Part shown: positions 60,436 to 64,000 of the stretch, in pieces
Numbering within the stretch: the stretch's first letter is position 1
Layout: each line of letters begins with the position of its first letter
Assembly: GCA_029204225.1 (NCBI GenBank)
Contig: CM055093.1
Span: 18,069,041-18,133,040 of the forward strand
Source: Diphasiastrum complanatum
Taxonomy: Eukaryota > Streptophyta > Lycopodiopsida > Lycopodiales > Lycopodiaceae
Reading direction: 5' to 3'
DNA: 64,000 nt
The notes under the pieces: generated by a model
What the model saw: only the letters and a program-made list of their open reading frames with translations
Told to the model about the DNA's origin: nothing
The model's database searches: none
Made by a program: the position numbers and the translations under genes

Positions 60436-60701
60436 CTTTGTTTGATGGTATCAGCCTTCAAAAGAAAGGTTCCTTCTCGAGCCATCAGATCCTTGTATCA
60501 CAAGAAATCATGCAAACCAGACAAAGCACGAGTACTAAGACTCACCACGAATACATACAAGTAAGACACTCAGGCAAGTTTACTTACAAGTAACAAAGAC
60601 AAGGTCCCCCTGAGATGGTCCCGCCAACGGACCTTTGCCTAGCCGCGCACATACAAATCGATCACAGAATCAGCCCACATAGGACACCCCTCCAACTATC
60701 T

Positions 60702-61087
60702 GTGCTTTCACCATTAAGCAGCACATTGCCTCGGTCACGCCCCACCACTTTTTGGTCGATAGCCCTTATACCTAAACGATCGACAGCTATCCCGCACCGG
60801 CAGCTAACCACCCGTGCTTTACACCCGAATTCGAGCAGCATCTCTGTATCAATGGTTAACCCGTACAGTTCGAATATGTCGCCCCGCACCCCACAAGGTA
60901 CAAACTGTGCTTTCACCTACCTAGGCAGCACTTTGTCTCATCCGTCCTACGTGCAGACAGTGCCAGGCCCAAGCCGCAAGAACTGAACGTGCTTACACCT
61001 CGAGGGCAGCACTTTGACTCATCAAGTCCCCCGTTCTGCCGACCACCCCGATCGTGGACACACCCGTGCTTACACTGTGGGCAGCAC
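60702..61087 (+). repeat. Array of five GTGCT...AGCAC hairpin units
   Basis: GTGCT and AGCAC (AGCAT in unit 2) pair across 13-18 bases at 60702-60724, 60813-60840, 60907-60931, 60989-61012 and 61066-61087. Unit starts are 111, 94, 82 and 77 bases apart. Units share GTGCTTxCACC...GGCAGCACTTTG. The array lies between the 60270 repeat and a minus-strand primer site, so in element orientation it would be in the leader. Confidence 0.75.
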
Positions 61088-61163
61088 CTTGCACAACAGT
61101 TATCCTGATGAACCCCAAACAGTGGCCATTTCCGTGAGATCCGCATAGCTGACTGGCCAGTCG

Positions 61164-61175
61164 GCTCTGATACCA
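61164..61175 (-). promoter_or_regulatory. Primer-binding site (tRNA-Met), minus strand
   Basis: The complement reads TGGTATCAGAGC, identical to the site of element E. Two bases away the flanking sequence ends in ACA (61178), as an LTR would. It implies an LTR to the right and an internal region to the left. Confidence 0.7.
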
Positions 61176-61177
61176 CA

Positions 61178-62450
61178 TGTAGTGCAGGCATCCCAAAGGG
61201 AGCCGGGAACCACGACTTAGCTTTCCAACCTTCAACTCTTGCCATCCAAACCCACTTGACATACAAGCAGCCAACTCGCCAATAACGATCAGACTTAACC
61301 AACTTGAAGTTCCGAAAACCAACATTGAGATCCAACCTGGCGCCATGCTAGATCGGGGGTCCCGATGTTGGTGACTCCCCTCCAAGCAAGCCGCCCGACA
61401 TACATCAAACTTAACCAACTCGAAGCTTCATTACAAACGAGTAACATCCATTCCAAGCAAGCGGTCTGACTTACGTTAGACTTAACCAACTGAAAGCTTC
61501 GTCACGAGTGCTAGAAACCAACCTGGCGCCACGCCAGACTAGACAGCCATAAACAGGTAACTTCCACCCAAGCAAGACATCCAACTCAGCCGACAGGTTA
61601 GAGCCCGTTTCCCAAGAGCTTAATCCATTCATGTTCATGCAAGGAACACTCAGAACCACAAGCCGCGACACATATGGAGACAACCAGTTCCTGGACCAAA
61701 TGGTCCCGACAGCATACTGCTGGCGCCACAGACCGAATGGTCCTGACGGCATACCACTAGCGTCCCGGAATACGACCCTCAACTATGTGCCAACTTAAAA
61801 ATTTTGAAGCGACCTTACAACTGGCGCTTTTACCGAACACTGAAACCCAGAAGGTAAACAGAGTCAGTTTGAGAAAAATCCCACTTTGTTGATAAATCTA
61901 AGAAGGTTACATTTCAAGTGTGTGACCGACCCTAGTCTCCGGGGAGCTGGCATGCCAAGGCGAGTGCCAGGACAACATTCCAAGAAGGGAGGCTGAGACT
62001 TGGTTGGAGCTCGCCCCGAGTCGCAACCCGCACTCCCCTATAGTATTGGTGGGATTCGGCACCCCCCCCTTATAGCAAGCACACTACCTAGGCTGGTAAA
62101 GCACGTTTTTCTCTCTCTAGGATTTTCTCTCTCTAGAAAGTCATTTTCTCTCTCTAGATTTTATTTATCCCAAGGCTTCCTTTAATCATGCCTAGATCGT
62201 GTGAGGTGATTGCACATCGATCTAGGCTCGGGACTTCGCTAGAACCGATCAAAGATTTTCAGCCATAGGAACTTGGCGCCGGCTGGATTCTGGTCATAGT
62301 GGCGCCGGGAGAGGCGCCGGTGCCGTTGGCACCGGGAGCAGCAGGGGCGCTGCTGGCGTTGGAGACAATGCTGGCGCCAGTGGCGTCGGAAGTAAAGCTT
62401 GTAAAGGTAGCTTTACAACATCCACCCCACCTTTATTAAATCTGATGTCC
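61178..62450 (-). repeat. Putative LTR (right end undefined)
   Basis: Lies directly outside the primer site. It contains three or four diverged copies of CCAAGCAAGC...ACTTAACCAACT...GAAGCTTC (about 61256-61500), three copies of TTTTCTCTCTCTAGA (62106-62160, with TAAATAAAA beside them as a possible minus-strand TATA), and a GC-rich GGCGCC/GGTGCC stretch (62272-62390). No second LTR is seen, so the extent is a guess. Open frames across it (for example 60913-61335 and 61471-61782 minus) have no known family. Confidence 0.45.
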
Positions 62451-63008
62451 TCATCAGATGTCACATTAAAGTAAAGGTGTCTCCCAATGAAAATAAATAT
62501 ACGTTTAAGCTACTTGGCACAATACTCAAATCACTGGCCACTTTCTACTAACATTGAAGCTGGCACACCACAAGTCGGAGGCTCAGCTCTTTGTACTGAA
62601 AAATTACATAACTTGAAAATATCTCTTTGTCTGGAAAAAGCATAGATTTTATATCGCTTTCGTAAAACCCAAGAACCTTATTAACTGGTGACAGAGGCCT
62701 TTCTTTGAAATGTTCACCCCTGTCGCTTCTGACTTTCGACTTTGGAACTCCTTTGAGCTCCTGATTTGTCCTTGATGCACTTTGTGTTGAGTTCCCTGAG
62801 CTCCAGATTTGATCAGTTCTGCATAGGTATCAAGGCTCCTTGAGCCAAAGGATGTATCGTTTGATTGCCCACTTTATGGTCCACTCCGTGCCTTGTTGCT
62901 TTTGCACCTTGATTTCTCTCCTTGTCCCAGCCTGATCTTGATACATTTCCTTCTAGGCTCTTTAAGGTAGGCAAAGATTGAGTACTCCGCAATGCACCTC
63001 TCACTTAG
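62451..63008. other. No supported feature
   Basis: No coding family or repeat was recognised. Confidence 0.4.
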
Positions 63009-63390
63009 CTTGAAGTACCTCTTTGAATCAGCCCAAATGTAACCATTGACCTCATGGAGAGCCAAAGGTTCGCACCAGTTTGATCCGGATACGAACTATC
63101 TCTTCGCATTTGTTTCAAGCACCATGTCCATCATGCAAAACTTGGCTTTCACAATTCCATCACTGGTCAGTTGCCTCACAGTCAAAACCAGAAGTGTACA
63201 TCGAGCTTGGCTTCAAGTAGCTCTCTTTGAATCAGACACATGCACCCAGAGTTTGCACTAGTCCGATCTCAACACGAACTGTCCCTTAGTGTCCGTTCGA
63301 AATACCAAGTCTCTCATGCAAGACTCAACTTTCACAGTTCCTTCATTGATCAGATGCCTTACACGTAGCACAAGCCAGCGTACTCATATG
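63009..63390. repeat. Diverged tandem duplication, about 195-bp unit
   Basis: 63009-63195 and 63208-63390 align through GCTT(G/C)AAGTA, CTCTTTGAATCAG, GTTxGCAC(C/T)AGT, ATGCAA(A/G)ACT, CTTTCACA(A/G)TTCC and ATCAG(A/T)TGCC. On the minus strand both units have partial open frames with FVxxSxWC and DSKR, which hints at an old coding duplication. Confidence 0.65.
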
Positions 63391-63843
63391 TTTTCTCATC
63401 ATTGCTGGTCTAGAGAAAGCCTATAACAAGCTTTCCTTTCCACAACAAAAACTTGTCAACTTATTTTGTCCTAAGTTTGCTAGTCTCCTCGTGTGAGTAT
63501 GGCTAGGTCACCTTGAATTTGCCCCCATTTTGATCAACTTTCATTCAAAATTTGCTGCAAGAGAGAGGTGTGTGTGATAGTTCCGCCTCCACTTATGAAA
63601 TCAGCTGATCGGACTTAGAGTAGAGTTCTTCGGACAAAAAGCCTTTCCAACACTTTGCTTCCCATCTGCTAGGATTATGGCTTGATTTAACTTGTTGCCA
63701 ATCTCTGAAGAGGATCCTAGTCTTTCCCCTTTGAGGAAAAACCCAACTGATACTGGATATCATCCATGCTTAGTGAGTTTCAGTTCTGAAGGTGGCCATC
63801 CCAAATGAAGACCAACTGCTCCATAGAAGATCTCCCCTAAAAT

Positions 63844-64000
63844 CTTTGCAACTTTTGACTTCCTGCTTGCATCTGGTGGGCGTTGTCGCAAATGAAACTA
63901 ACTCAAAAAACAGGCTAGCCATCCATCCTTTGCAAACATTGAGTCGTTTCATTGCCGTTCACGTGCGAGTACTTGAACTGCAAATTTGCCCCACAGATTC
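63844..64000 (+). repeat. Direct repeat, copy 2, truncated by window end
   Basis: Matches 60270-60430; see that entry. 63391-63843 between it and the tandem duplication shows nothing recognisable. Confidence 0.88.

Noticed and set aside
60615-61782. Several 100-140 codon frames on both strands
   Set aside because: GC-rich LTR/leader sequence with few stops; the frames overlap each other and hold no domain.

Overview
The window reads as a repeat-dominated land-plant nuclear region. It is AT-rich by eye, with long AG/CT microsatellites, nested LTR retrotransposons, CACTA-type DNA transposons with plant-style GT-AG introns, and one intact plant receptor-kinase gene. A gymnosperm or other large plant genome is my best guess; nothing here fixes the species. 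No rRNA, tRNA or CRISPR structure was seen.

Layout. 1-2.6 kb: a Ty3/gypsy RT-RNase H remnant running into a Ty1/copia RNase H remnant and its 3' LTR. 2.8-4.7 kb: compact CACTA-like element A, with a TnpA-like gene between arrays of the palindrome GCGTGGATTATCCACGC. 6.0-15.8 kb: remains of a large CACTA element holding a transposase-associated domain, a SET-domain reading frame and a multi-exon TNP2/DUF4218 transposase. A non-autonomous LTR element (7493-11784, TSD TTATT) splits the SET exon. Element B (about 15.8-18.3 kb, palindrome TGCCACGCGTGGCA, TnpA-like gene) breaks the transposase. 19.3-33.7 kb: one copia element (F, minus strand) broken by a copia fragment (G) and by a second copia element (E, 25739-30401, TSD TCTGG) whose reverse transcriptase has been replaced by about 1.06 kb of unrelated sequence. 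34.4-35.9 kb: a fourth CACTA fragment (D).

37.4-39.9 kb: the one convincing host gene, an intronless LRR receptor-like kinase on the minus strand. It matches SOBIR1, the adaptor kinase of receptor-like proteins in plant immunity. 44.9-49.2 kb: a degenerate copia element (H) related to F. 49.3-51.1 kb: a CCGCA-motif cluster and a retroelement gag frame. 51.2-52.7 kb: CACTA fragment C (TnpA-like gene plus TNP2 exon). 54.6-57.5 kb: a second F-family copia copy (J) with its middle inverted against its 3' end. 57.6-58.2 kb: an unrecognised coiled-coil gene with one internal stop. 58.7-64 kb: local duplications, an LTR-like region with a minus-strand tRNA-Met primer site, and an array of five short hairpin repeats.

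Co-working parts. The TnpA-like proteins probably bind the palindromes around them, and the TNP2 transposase would cut. F, J and H share one LTR and leader type. Element E has working ends (LTRs, primer site, polypurine tract) but no polymerase, so it must have been moved in trans. Coordinates of CACTA ends are approximate because I found no clean terminal inverted repeats.
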